Part shown: positions 7,793 to 16,209 of the stretch, piece after piece
Layout of the letters: every line of letters begins with the position of its first letter
How positions within the stretch are numbered: position 1 is the stretch's first letter
Assembly (NCBI RefSeq): GCF_004210215.2
Contig: NZ_CP067394.1
Location: 2,232,001 to 2,296,000 of the forward strand
DNA: 64,000 bases
Origin: Cryobacterium sp. SO1
Lineage (GTDB): Bacteria; Actinomycetota; Actinomycetes; Actinomycetales; Microbacteriaceae
Reading direction: 5' to 3'
Made by a program: the position numbers and the translations under genes
Notes under the pieces: model-generated
The model's database searches: none
Told to the model about the DNA's origin: nothing
What the model saw: the letters and a program-made list of their open reading frames with translations, nothing else

Positions 7793-8389
7793 ATGCTCAT
7801 TGATCACTGGCCCTTCGTCGGCTTGCGCCTGAATACGGATCGACTCGAGCTTCGCCTGCCCACCGATGAGGAGTTGACCGAAGTCGCGTTGGTCGCCGCC
7901 GGGGGCGTCCATCAGCGCGGTGAGCGACCCTACCTAACGCCGTGGACAGACCTATCACCACCCGAACGCACAGTGCACGTCATGCAACAGCATTGGAGCC
8001 GCCGAGGCGACTGGAGCACAGACGCGTGGACCCTCGAACTCGCTGTTTTCCAAGAGCAGCACCCCATTGGCATGGTTGCTCTGAGAGGGCGTGACTTCCC
8101 GGTCCTTCGCGAAGTCAAGACAGAATCCTGGCTCGGCCTCGACCATCACGGTAGAGGCCTGGGGACCGAGGCACGGTCCGCGCTTCTGCACCTCGCCTTC
8201 GACGGTCTCGAAGCCGACGCTGCTTTGTCCGAGGTTTTCCAAAGCAATCCAGCGTCACAGGGTGTCTCGCGAAAGCTTGGCTACAAGCACGATGGCATCT
8301 CCAGGGATGTGCTCGATGGCCGAGCTGTTACCTCCGACCGACTGCGTCTGACACGTGAGGCGTGGGAAGCGGGGCCGCGTCTCACGTGA
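7793..8389 (+). CDS. GNAT-family N-acetyltransferase
   Basis: A 198-residue RimJ/RimL-like acetyltransferase. It begins with LNTDRLELRLPTDEEL, has the WLGLDHHGRGLGTEARSALL acetyl-CoA loop and the NPASQGVSRKLGYKHDG segment. Its nearest relative by pattern is the protein N-acetyltransferase branch. Single-gene unit; only a degenerate junction-like sequence (CGATGAACGGCCT, 8390-8402) follows its stop directly. Confidence 0.85.
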   Translation: MLIDHWPFVGLRLNTDRLELRLPTDEELTEVALVAAGGVHQRGERPYLTPWTDLSPPERTVHVMQQHWSRRGDWSTDAWTLELAVFQEQHPIGMVALRGRDFPVLREVKTESWLGLDHHGRGLGTEARSALLHLAFDGLEADAALSEVFQSNPASQGVSRKLGYKHDGISRDVLDGRAVTSDRLRLTREAWEAGPRLT

Positions 8390-8535
8390 CGATGAACGGC
8401 CTCTCGCCCTGCCTGCCATTCTTCGTGTGACACCTGGCCGACGAACCTAGACAATCCCTCAGGGCCGTGACGGGTGGACGCGCCGAACTATCGGGGCTCA
8501 GGTTGTTCGCGTGGACGGGCGAGCGTTCGGGGCAT

Positions 8536-9810
8536 TCAGTTCGCGGCCACCACGACCGGGCGCCGCTCCATTTCCCGCCAGGCTCCTCCGGACAGTGGGC
8601 TCAGCGTGACGAGCGTGTAGACGACCGCGATGATTCCGAAGGCGAGCGACAGGCCGATCGTGTCGGCGGCGATGCCGCCGAGTAGGGCGCCGAATGGCAC
8701 GCCCGCCCAGGCACCGGCGTTGATCAGGCCGAACACCCGGCCGCGCATGTGTTCGGGAACGCGTTCGAGCTCCACCGTGCCGAGTATCGGGTTGATCGCC
8801 CCCGCCGCTAGGCCCGAGAGCGCGGTCATCGCGACGAGCACGGGCAGCGGCGCACCGACGGCGAAGGCAGCGCTGGACGGGCCGCCAGCCACGGCGAAGC
8901 AAACCGCCAGGGTCACGCGGCGGGGCACACGGTGAGCGACGAAGCCGAAGGCCACGTTGCCCACCAGGGCGGATCCGCCCATGACCGCAACGAGCAGACC
9001 GAGGGCGGCCGCGCCTCCCAGTCGATCGTTCGCATACAGGGGCATCAGGGTCGCGCCGCGGGCGGCGTCGAGCAGGTTGGTGACCAGGACGAGGCCGACG
9101 ACCAACCGCATCAGCGGGTCGTGGATGACGAAGCGGAAGCCTTCGGCCAGGTCGGCCCAGTAGGAGGAACGGGGAGCGCTATCGCTGCTGTCGACGCTCA
9201 GCCTGACGGTGGCAGGGACGGCTGCCACGAACGCCCAGGTCAGCAGGGCTGAGACCGCGAACGTTGCCGCGTTGACGAAGAGGGCTGCGATCGGTCCCAG
9301 GATGGCGACGAGCAGGCCGGCGATCGAGGCGCCGATCAGCTTTGCGAAGCGCTCAGAGCCGTCGAGGAGCCCGACACTCTGCTCGATCCGCACGCCGGCC
9401 CTTACGGTCAAATCGGGCAGCATGACGCGCCGGGCAGTCTGTCCCGGGGTATCGAGCAGCCCGCCCGCGAACACCAGGAGGAGAAGGGCCCAGAATGGCA
9501 GCCCGACGGTCAGCGCCAGTACCGGCATGGCCAGCACGGTGGCACCACTCACGAGGTCCGCAACGATCGCCGCACTGCGGTGACCCATTCTGTCCACGAC
9601 AACCCCGCCGAGCGCCCCGCCGACAACGACCGGGGCGGTAGCGAAGAAGGCCGCGATTCCCACCTCGACTCCCGACCCGCCGAGGCCGAGGACGTAGAAG
9701 GGGATGGCGAACGCTGTGATCACGTTGCCCGTTTGCGAGATTGCGTGGGCAGCCAGCAGGGCCGAGAGGGCGCCCGTTGCGCGGCGGTCGCGAGGCAGCG
9801 CCTCCTTCAT
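8536..9810 (-). CDS. Major facilitator superfamily exporter
   Basis: A 424-residue MFS transporter with about twelve hydrophobic segments spread along its length, resembling drug/proton antiporters of the enterobactin-exporter-like branch (DRMGHRSAAIVADLVSG loop between helices 2 and 3; VELERVPEHMRGRVFGLINAG between 10 and 11). I start at 9810 because GAGGAA lies at a suitable distance upstream; an ATG at 9822 overlaps that site. The regulator reading frame (stop at 9835) ends just upstream, so the pair was an ArsR-exporter operon. IS21 now lies 250 bp upstream and has cut off the native promoter. Substrate unknown. Confidence 0.85.
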   Translation of the reverse strand: MKEALPRDRRATGALSALLAAHAISQTGNVITAFAIPFYVLGLGGSGVEVGIAAFFATAPVVVGGALGGVVVDRMGHRSAAIVADLVSGATVLAMPVLALTVGLPFWALLLLVFAGGLLDTPGQTARRVMLPDLTVRAGVRIEQSVGLLDGSERFAKLIGASIAGLLVAILGPIAALFVNAATFAVSALLTWAFVAAVPATVRLSVDSSDSAPRSSYWADLAEGFRFVIHDPLMRLVVGLVLVTNLLDAARGATLMPLYANDRLGGAAALGLLVAVMGGSALVGNVAFGFVAHRVPRRVTLAVCFAVAGGPSSAAFAVGAPLPVLVAMTALSGLAAGAINPILGTVELERVPEHMRGRVFGLINAGAWAGVPFGALLGGIAADTIGLSLAFGIIAVVYTLVTLSPLSGGAWREMERRPVVVAAN

Positions 9811-10171
9811 GCTCTTCCTCATCGGCGGTCTGACTCAGGGACGGCGATAGGCCTGGTAGACGAGCACCACGGGCTCGGCGCCATCGGCGGTAGCCGGGTC
9901 GTGGGCAGCGCTCGCGTCGACCCACCGGTTGACCAGGGCGTCGAGCTCGGCACGCATGGTGCCCAATTCGTCGACCGTTAGACGCAGGCTGCGATCCCCG
10001 CTCGCGCCGGCCGCGACCCACTCACGAGGCAGGGTCGGTGTCGCGTCGATGTAGTCTGTGTTTTGTCAACTTGAAGCCGGCCATTTCAGCGCTAATTAAC
10101 CGGCCAGTTCGGCACTGTTTCCGGCCATTTGAGCAAGGCGGCCTGAACGGCCGGTTTTTGGGCGGCCCGGG

Positions 10172-10903
10172 CTATTTCATGAGGGCGTGTTTCACGCGGT
10201 AGGACTCGCCGCGGAACTGCAGGAGCCGGCCGTGGTGGACGATGCGGTCGATGACGGCTGCGGCCATGTTGTCGTCGCCGAATACCGTGCCCCAACGGGA
10301 GAACTCGAGGTTTGTGGTGATGATCAAGCTTCTTTTTTCATAACCGTCCGCGATGACCTGGAACAGGAGTCGGGCACCCTCGGTATCGATCGGTAGGTAG
10401 CCAAATTCATCGATTGCGAGGAGCCGGTTTTTGGCTATGTTGGCCAGCTCCCGATCGAGGCGGCCTTCATCTTTGGCGCGGCGCAGCTGCATGACCAGTG
10501 ACGAGGTGGTGAAGAAGCGTGCCGGGATTCCCTCGCGGCAGGCGGCAGCGACCAGGGCGCTGGCGAGGTGGGTTTTGCCGGTGCCGACATCGCCGTAGAG
10601 GACGAGGTCCTCGGCTCGGTCGATGAACTCCAGCGACGTCAGTTCTTCTCGGCCGTAGTCCTCGGGGAACTTGACGCTGGAGTAGTCGAAACCTGTCAGT
10701 GATTTCAGCGCTGGTAGTCGGGCGGCGCTGAGTAGTCGTTGGCGGCGTGAGGCTTGCCGGGATTCGTGCTCGGCGAGGAGCATGCCGTGCAGGTACTCAC
10801 GTTGTTTCGGGGTGCCTTTCTCGGCCCATTCGGCCAGCACGGTGTTCGTCAGCGATGCCTGCCGGCCGGTCTCGATGATGTCCTGAACGGTGACGAGGCT
10901 CAC
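10172..10903 (-). CDS. istB: IS21-family transposition helper ATPase IstB
   Basis: A 243-residue AAA+-type ATPase that helps IstA choose and hold target DNA. It has the Walker A motif GDVGTGKTHLASAL (about residue 97), Walker B LLAIDEFGYLPID and the C-terminal VIDRIVHHGRLLQFRGESYR block. Full length. Its start overlaps the istA stop by 4 bases. Confidence 0.95.
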   Translation of the reverse strand: MSLVTVQDIIETGRQASLTNTVLAEWAEKGTPKQREYLHGMLLAEHESRQASRRQRLLSAARLPALKSLTGFDYSSVKFPEDYGREELTSLEFIDRAEDLVLYGDVGTGKTHLASALVAAACREGIPARFFTTSSLVMQLRRAKDEGRLDRELANIAKNRLLAIDEFGYLPIDTEGARLLFQVIADGYEKRSLIITTNLEFSRWGTVFGDDNMAAAVIDRIVHHGRLLQFRGESYRVKHALMK

Positions 10904-12393
10904 GCGATCTCTCCCGTCAGCGTGTTCACGGTGGTGAAGGCGTCGGTGGTGAAGATGTCATAAACACTCAAGTCCACGTTCTCCGCCGCCGGGGCGGTCC
11001 CGTCGGCCAGGCGCCGGGCGAGCATGCCCAACGCGGCGATCTCGGGGGCGTCTCCGCGCTGGATGAGCAAGTGCGCAGCAGTGATGGCGGCGTCGAACCC
11101 GGCCGATCCCGAGGCGGCATCGACGGCGTTGAGCAGCCTTCGCCGATTAGTGGCCGTGGCTTTGTCGAGCCAGTCGCGCACCGGCTCGGGGACCAGAGGC
11201 CGCAGCTGGGAATGCCCCCAGGCTCCGGGCTTGGTCACCAGCAACGGCAGCAGTGACGCCGGTTCGAAGATCGTCTCCGTCTGCCGGCCGAAGGCGCGCG
11301 GGAAGGAGCAGACGGGCGTGGCGTGCTCGTCGAGGATCTCGACGACGTCGTGGCGTAACCCGACGGTGAGGGTGCGGCTGTGGAAGGAGGACCCGGCCGC
11401 GTAGGTGTTCCCGTCAATGAGCAGGTTCCCGGTCTTGTCGGCAGTGCGGGACTCGTAACGCACCGGGTCGAACCCGACTCCGGGCAGCGCCAGAGACGCG
11501 GCGACGTCTTGGGCGAAGAGTTCGCTGATGGGCAGTCCTTTCCGGTAGTGCGTGGCCTCAGCCAACGCCATGCACCGGGCCATCAGCACGTCGTTCAGGC
11601 CCTGCAGCGTGGCCGCCTCGGGTTCGGGGACCATCAGGTTCCGGCGGAGGAACCCGACCGCGTTTTCCACGTTGCCCTTCTCGTTGCCGGAGTACGGATT
11701 GCAGTAACGGGACTCCGATCGGTAGTGCAGTTTGAACGCGCCGAACAGTTTGGTCTCAACCACCTTGGTGCCCACGCGTCGTCCGATGCCGGTGGCGTTA
11801 TCAAAGACCAAGTGCCGGGGCGCGGCGCCGATGTGGTCGAACACGGTGCGCAGTCCGTGGCAGACGCACTCGGCGGTTTCGCCACGGTAAGCCTGAACAA
11901 AGCGCATGTTCGAGAACGGGAACGTGACGACGAAGATGTGTAGGACCTGCCGGATCCCACCGATGATGGCCTCGGCCTGCCCGAAGTCGACCTGCGCAGT
12001 GCCAGCCGGCCAGACCAATTCAGTGAAGCCCTCACCAGCCTGACGGTGGAGGGCATTCCACTTCTTCACGAAACGTTGCACCGGCGAATAACTCCCGCCG
12101 AAGGCCTGCTCGGCGACCAACCGGTCAAAGACCCGTTTGGCTGTGTGGCGTTGCTTGCGCGGCCGGCGCTGGTCCTCACCCAACCACTTCTCCACGGTCG
12201 CTTCGAACCCGGTCATCGCCGAGCCAGTCGGCCGGGCCACCGGCACCGGCGGCTTCGGTGAGTAATCGTGTTGCCCGGCGTATTTGACCACCGCGTCGCG
12301 GCTGACTCCCAACCGGCGGGCGATTTCCCGGCCCGGGATTCCGTGGGAGTCGAGTGTTCTGATATTTTCTTGCACGGACATGGGTACCGTCAT
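10900..12393 (-). CDS. istA: IS21-family transposase IstA
   Basis: About 497 residues from MTVPMSVQEN. An N-terminal helix-turn-helix (GREIARRLGVSRDAVVKY) precedes the DDE core, with AQVDFGQAEA, HLVFDNATGI and GNEKGNVENAVGFLRRN supplying the acidic residues. Length is normal for the family. Upstream in-frame codons to 12540 are unlikely to be translated. Confidence 0.93.
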   Translation of the reverse strand: MTVPMSVQENIRTLDSHGIPGREIARRLGVSRDAVVKYAGQHDYSPKPPVPVARPTGSAMTGFEATVEKWLGEDQRRPRKQRHTAKRVFDRLVAEQAFGGSYSPVQRFVKKWNALHRQAGEGFTELVWPAGTAQVDFGQAEAIIGGIRQVLHIFVVTFPFSNMRFVQAYRGETAECVCHGLRTVFDHIGAAPRHLVFDNATGIGRRVGTKVVETKLFGAFKLHYRSESRYCNPYSGNEKGNVENAVGFLRRNLMVPEPEAATLQGLNDVLMARCMALAEATHYRKGLPISELFAQDVAASLALPGVGFDPVRYESRTADKTGNLLIDGNTYAAGSSFHSRTLTVGLRHDVVEILDEHATPVCSFPRAFGRQTETIFEPASLLPLLVTKPGAWGHSQLRPLVPEPVRDWLDKATATNRRRLLNAVDAASGSAGFDAAITAAHLLIQRGDAPEIAALGMLARRLADGTAPAAENVDLSVYDIFTTDAFTTVNTLTGEIA

Positions 12394-13044
12394 CTGCTTC
12401 CTGGTTCCTTCCGGCGCGACCGCTTGGCAGTAGCTACGCCGTAAGGAACCTATCTGGGGGTGGCGGGCCCATGTCTCCAGCTCACTGAAGAGGGCCTCGG
12501 CCACCGGTGATCTCAATCTCTGCGACTTCCCCAAATCCAAGGTCTGGGAGGGGAATCGACTGGCCTGATTCTTAGCGCTCTTTTGGCAGGAAACCGGCCG
12601 CTAACTTGGCAGGATTCCAGTGCTGAAACGGCCTACAAAGAGTTGATCACACACAGTAGTCGGTGAACCGGGCGGCGTAGGCCTGAGCAATCGACTTCTG
12701 CAGAACAGAAGACGCCGCCAGCTTGTCGGGGTCGTCGAGTAGATCGGCGGGCTCCCAGCTGGTCAGCAGGGTCGTGGCCTTCCACCAGCGTTCGCGGTGG
12801 TCGGTGCTCTGAGCCTCGGCGGGCTCGATCAGGGCGATGGAGGCAAGCTTGCCGAGGTGATAGCTGATGGTACCGGGAGCCTCATCAACGACGTCTCCGA
12901 GCTGGGCGGCGGTCAACGGGCCGCGTTCGCGAAGCAGGCCGAGCAGACGCAACCGGGTCGGATGCGCGAGGACCCGCATGGAGGCAGCCGAGCTGAGCGT
13001 GGTGCGTGAGGCGTCGCGGGGGGTCATACCGATGACCCTATAAG

Positions 13045-13088
13045 AACAACAGTTATTGCGCAACGATTGTTGCGCAATAACTGTTGTT
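13045..13088. promoter_or_regulatory. Perfect palindromic operator between regulator and phosphatase genes
   Basis: AACAACAGTTATTGCGCAAC (13045-13064) is repeated exactly inverted at 13069-13088 around the spacer GATT. Each arm carries its own TTGCGCAA palindrome. It lies 18 bp upstream of the ArsR-type start and 31 bp upstream of the divergent phosphatase start, so it is well placed to control both. Binding by this regulator is inference. Confidence 0.75.
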
Positions 13089-13118
13089 TGATCTTTCTCC
13101 CGCTCCTAAGCTGAGTCC

Positions 13119-13856
13119 ATGGTCAACGAGGCGGAACATGAGGGCAGGGCTCTTCGGGTCGACGGTTTGGTGAACGCACGCGATCTCGGTGGCCTCCCCC
13201 GACAAAATGGAGCACTGACTCCGAGAGGCGTTTTCTTCCGTTCCGAGAATGTCGACTGGGTTACCCCGGCGGGATGGAACCAGATGCGTGAGGCCGGCAT
13301 CCGCACCATCGTCGACCTCCGCCAGGCAGGAGAACGGGCGCGGGACACCCAGCCGCGGCCCGATTGGCTGACCACTCTCACAGTCGATCTGGACGGCCTC
13401 GATGATGCCGTCTTCTGGAAGGACTTCTGGAGCAATGGGCTCAGCGGCACGGCCCTGTACTTCTTGCCGCATCTTGAGGCGATGCCCGAGCGTAGCGTCG
13501 CTGTCCTGTCCGCGTTGGCCAGCTCGCCAGAAGGAGGAGTTCTCTTCCATTGCATGGGCGGAAGAGATCGAACCGGACTCATCGCGATGCTGCTTCTGAC
13601 TGCCATTGACACGGAACCGGACGCCATCGTCGACGATTATCTCGAAACAGTCAGACTGGCCCATCTTCGAGCGGCAACATCGAATCGGAACAACGCTGAA
13701 CCCGAGATCGAGGCGTTGTGTCAGACCTACGGCACGACAACAGAGGGCGCATTTCGCTCAGCACTTCTCGGCCTCGACCTGGAAGGGCTCCTCGCCTCAT
13801 CTGCGCTCAGCGACGTCAACAGGGCTGCCGTCACGAGCTGGCGAGGCTCCGTCTGA
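13119..13856 (+). CDS. Tyrosine/serine protein phosphatase (DSP-like, MptpB-type)
   Basis: A 245-residue phosphatase of the family that includes mycobacterial PtpB. The P-loop is FHCMGGRDRTGL (HCx5R, about residue 143), with the general-acid region upstream and the N-terminal NARDLGG motif typical of this branch. It would hydrolyse phospho-tyrosine, phospho-serine or phosphoinositides. It is divergent from the split ArsR gene and shares its palindromic operator. A junction motif starts 21 bp after the stop. Confidence 0.85.
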   Translation: MVNEAEHEGRALRVDGLVNARDLGGLPRQNGALTPRGVFFRSENVDWVTPAGWNQMREAGIRTIVDLRQAGERARDTQPRPDWLTTLTVDLDGLDDAVFWKDFWSNGLSGTALYFLPHLEAMPERSVAVLSALASSPEGGVLFHCMGGRDRTGLIAMLLLTAIDTEPDAIVDDYLETVRLAHLRAATSNRNNAEPEIEALCQTYGTTTEGAFRSALLGLDLEGLLASSALSDVNRAAVTSWRGSV

Positions 13857-13876
13857 CCCGGGTGCACGACATGACG

Positions 13877-13889
13877 CACTGAGCGTTCC
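13877..13889 (+). repeat. Junction motif 9, CACTGAGCGTTCC
   Basis: Same-orientation 13-mer, 21 bp after the phosphatase stop. Confidence 0.5.
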
Positions 13890-13954
13890 GCTTGCGCGTG
13901 TCCATCTCGGCTTTGCCCTGCGGCGACGCCAACCAGCGATAGCGAAGAAAAGGC

Positions 13955-14425
13955 TCAGTCGAGCTTCTTGAGCATCTTCACCGAAGTTGTCTCGTAGCCG
14001 AGGGACTCGTAAAGCCCCCTGGCCCCGGTGTTGAATCCGAAGACGCTTAGGCCGAGAGAGTGCGCACCCTGTGTGCGTGCATATTCCTCGCCGAGCAGCA
14101 TCGCCGTTCTCCCATAACCCTGGCCACGCTGGTCAGCGTTGATGAGAACGTCCCAGACCCACCACGCTCCCGGATCGGTGGTGACATCCTGCCCGATCCA
14201 CAGATATCCGACTGCCTCATCAGCCTCGTTCATGACGTGAAAGACCTCATTGCCAGGGTTCTGAGTACCATCCGGGAACGAACGAGCCATGCTCTCGACC
14301 GCTATGCGCCGAGCTTCCTCGTGTGATCGGCCCTGGGCAAGCAAATCACCGACGTACTCGGCACAGCTTTGGTCGATCCACGTTAGGAAATCGCTGGTGT
14401 GGATTCGCTGAAGGGTTACGGTCAT
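13955..14425 (-). CDS. GNAT-family N-acetyltransferase
   Basis: A 156-residue GNAT with acetyl-CoA loop INADQRGQGYGRTAMLLG and the late GLYESLGYE strand. The N-terminal part resembles the acetyltransferases that open with MTVTLQRI...FLTWIDQSCAEYVGDLL. Single-gene unit between junction motifs at 13877 and 14554. Acceptor unknown. Confidence 0.85.
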   Translation of the reverse strand: MTVTLQRIHTSDFLTWIDQSCAEYVGDLLAQGRSHEEARRIAVESMARSFPDGTQNPGNEVFHVMNEADEAVGYLWIGQDVTTDPGAWWVWDVLINADQRGQGYGRTAMLLGEEYARTQGAHSLGLSVFGFNTGARGLYESLGYETTSVKMLKKLD

Positions 14426-14553
14426 CGCTCAATTCTTCCAGGCCGAGCCGTCGGGTTGCACGGACAGAGCGGGGACGGGCAGGAGTGGCTTGAACTATTG
14501 CCATGGCTGCGCCCATGAGGTCGTTGTTGCCCTGACTGGCTCCTGATCTGTCG

Positions 14554-14566
14554 CGCTAAACGTTCC
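14554..14566 (+). repeat. Junction motif 10, CGCTAAACGTTCC
   Basis: Identical to 7710-7722. It separates the GNAT unit from the small membrane-protein unit. Confidence 0.55.
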
Positions 14567-14764
14567 TGCGTGGGCCGGCTGGGATGAGTTGATTACCAAA
14601 ACTCCGAAGGCAAACCTCTCAAAGTGGCGGATCACCCTGCAGGGACAGTACATCTGCCATGGCACGGGTGGCGTCATCGAACCTGTTTGGGATCTCGAAA
14701 CCACCCGACCGGTGGTATCGACATGGACAATGCTAACCAAGCTTTGCAATCCGTAGGAGGAACT

Positions 14765-14998
14765 ATGTCTCAGCAACGTCTCGGCTTCATCATTGGTGGC
14801 GCCGTCACCGCAAGCGTCGGAGTGCTTCTGCTAATCGGAGGGTTCGTCGCCTTCTCGATACTCGTTGCATCTGCCGAGGGCAGCGACTCAAGCGGGGACG
14901 GCACCTTCGCGGTGACGGCGTTTGTTATCGGCGCAGCGGCTGCCGTGATCGGGCTCGTGCTGCTCATCGCAGCGCTAATCCGCCAGCACCGCGGATGA
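14765..14998 (+). CDS. Small two-helix membrane protein (77 aa)
   Basis: The ATG at 14765 follows a strong ribosome-binding site (AGGAGGA, 14755-14761), which fixes this start over upstream in-frame codons. Two hydrophobic helices (about residues 7-28 and 46-68) flank a Ser/Gly/Asp-rich loop (AEGSDSSGDG). No family recognised. A junction-like 13-mer lies 20 bp after the stop. Confidence 0.65.
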   Translation: MSQQRLGFIIGGAVTASVGVLLLIGGFVAFSILVASAEGSDSSGDGTFAVTAFVIGAAAAVIGLVLLIAALIRQHRG

Positions 14999-15017
14999 CT
15001 GCGCGCCACCGGATCTC

Positions 15018-15030
15018 GTCCCGAACGGTT
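15018..15030 (+). repeat. Junction motif 11, CCCGAACGGTTCC
   Basis: Weaker match, 20 bp after the small membrane gene. Confidence 0.35.
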
Positions 15031-15256
15031 CCGGGAACTGGGCGTGCCTAAGCCGCGACATGACACCGGACGCGCCTGTCGACGCGAGTGTCGCTGGGTT
15101 ATGACGTAACTCAAACATGGGTATTCGTGAAACACCGCGGAGCATGCCGGGGAAGCGGGCCACCCAGCAATTGGTGGCCGCTTCTGAATTCCTAAAGCGG
15201 ATCGCTTGTACCCATAAATTCTCAGTGGGTTGTTCGAAGATTATTCTTCAGAAGTT

Positions 15257-15775
15257 ATGGCAGGTCTCACGGTGGGCGCCGATTTCGATGCCGATGCCGC
15301 CCTCTACGCCAATGGCACCATCGATCTGAACGAGTTCGGCCGGCGAATTCGTGCCCGTAATCGCCATGGCTAGATTCGTAGACCCGTATCTCGATAGGGC
15401 AACCGGACATGATCGGCGCTGCACGAACCATTCGCCTCCCGATGCACACCGTGGAGAAGCTCAACAAGATCAAGCGCATCCGCAGCGACCTCACCGGCAC
15501 CCTGCACCACGAACCCACCCTGGCGGAGCTGGCCGAGGCCTGCCAGTCTCCGATGACCGACGTGCGGGCCTTGCTCGACTGGGACGTCGAACCAATCTCA
15601 AATCAGACTCCCCTCGGCGAGGGATTGGCCGACATCTCCGAGCTGATCATGGACGACGACCTGCCCCAGCCAGACGAATACGCGACTCAGGCCCTGCGCC
15701 GGTCTGACATCACGTTCTATCTCGACGCGCTGCCCACACGGGAGCGAACTATCTTGGAGGCCCGGTTCGGGTTAC
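15257..15775 (+). pseudogene. Remnant of a group-1/2 sigma-70 factor
   Basis: A short N-terminal piece (15257-15370, DLNEFGRRIRARNRHG then stop) and a longer piece from about 15400 match a primary-like sigma factor: GAARTIRLPMHTVEKLNKI is the end of region 2 and start of region 3, and LPTRERTILEARFGL opens region 4. The DNA-melting part of region 2 is missing between them. The region 4 helix-turn-helix is cut off exactly at the stop codon of the convergent membrane gene, so at least two rearrangements have occurred. The preceding 15031-15256 holds nothing that I can support. Confidence 0.7.
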
Positions 15776-15966
15776 TTATGCGGATGAGCGCTCGTTGTTC
15801 GCTTCTTACGCAGCACAACGACGAGCGCTCCCCCGATGATGAGCAGGCCACCAACCGCGCCGAGTAGTCCAAGCGGCACGCTGGTCGACAGATACGCACC
15901 ACCTGCGATCACGAATGCGACGCCGATCAAGGCCAGGACACCCTGGACGACTAATGTTTCGCGCAT
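15772..15966 (-). CDS. Small two-helix membrane protein (64 aa)
   Basis: Starts MRETLVVQGVLALIG after an AGGAG-type site. Two hydrophobic helices fill about residues 6-27 and 31-51; the tail is basic (LRKKRTTSAHPHK). Its stop codon marks the break point of the sigma-factor remnant on the other strand. The upstream 15967-16209 contains no gene that I can support; a degenerate junction-like ACGTAGACGTTCG lies at 16047-16059. Confidence 0.6.
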   Translation of the reverse strand: MRETLVVQGVLALIGVAFVIAGGAYLSTSVPLGLLGAVGGLLIIGGALVVVLRKKRTTSAHPHK

Positions 15967-16201
15967 GAGCGAGCTCCTGAATCGCGAGGTTGAGTTGCAC
16001 TTGAGTGACAGCCTCGCACAGGCTCATGCCGCCGGGCAGCGATTCCACGTAGACGTTCGTCCATTGCCTAGGTAGAACCGGAGTGTTTGAGCCTGGACGT
16101 CACGCGCAATGACTGCAACACTCGAGTCATGTTTCTTCGATAAGCGCGCAAATCCATGTCGACAAATCGACCTAGCCACTTGTCTGAATTGAGGAACACT
16201 G

Positions 16202-16209
16202 TCATGACC
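16202..16209. repeat. Target-site duplication TCATGACC (left of IS256 copy 2)
   Basis: Repeated exactly at 17636-17643, where it contains the ATG of the downstream GNAT gene. Confidence 0.95.

Larger units (their letters stand above)
10057..12655 (-). mobile_element. IS21-family insertion sequence
   Basis: Carries istA and istB in the classical overlapping order. The terminal inverted repeats begin TGTGTTTTGTCAACTTGAAG (left) and TGTGTGTGATCAACTCTTTG (right, reverse complement) and share GGCC[A/G]TTTCAGC further in. A 6-bp duplication GTAGTC flanks it (10051-10056 and 12656-12661). Confidence 0.9.
9835..13027 (-). pseudogene. ArsR-family regulator split by IS21-family element
   Basis: The 5' part (13027 down to 12656) encodes the winged-helix DNA-binding half: MRVLAHPTRLRLLGLL, LTAAQLGDVV and GTISYHLGKL. 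The 3' part (10050 down to 9835) encodes the remaining 71 residues. Excising the IS and one 6-bp duplication GTAGTC gives 588 in-frame bases, a 195-residue regulator. In its present state the truncated product (about 126 residues, ending Cys-Val from IS sequence) keeps the DNA-binding half. It lies divergent from the phosphatase gene, with a 44-bp palindrome between them. Confidence 0.85.
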
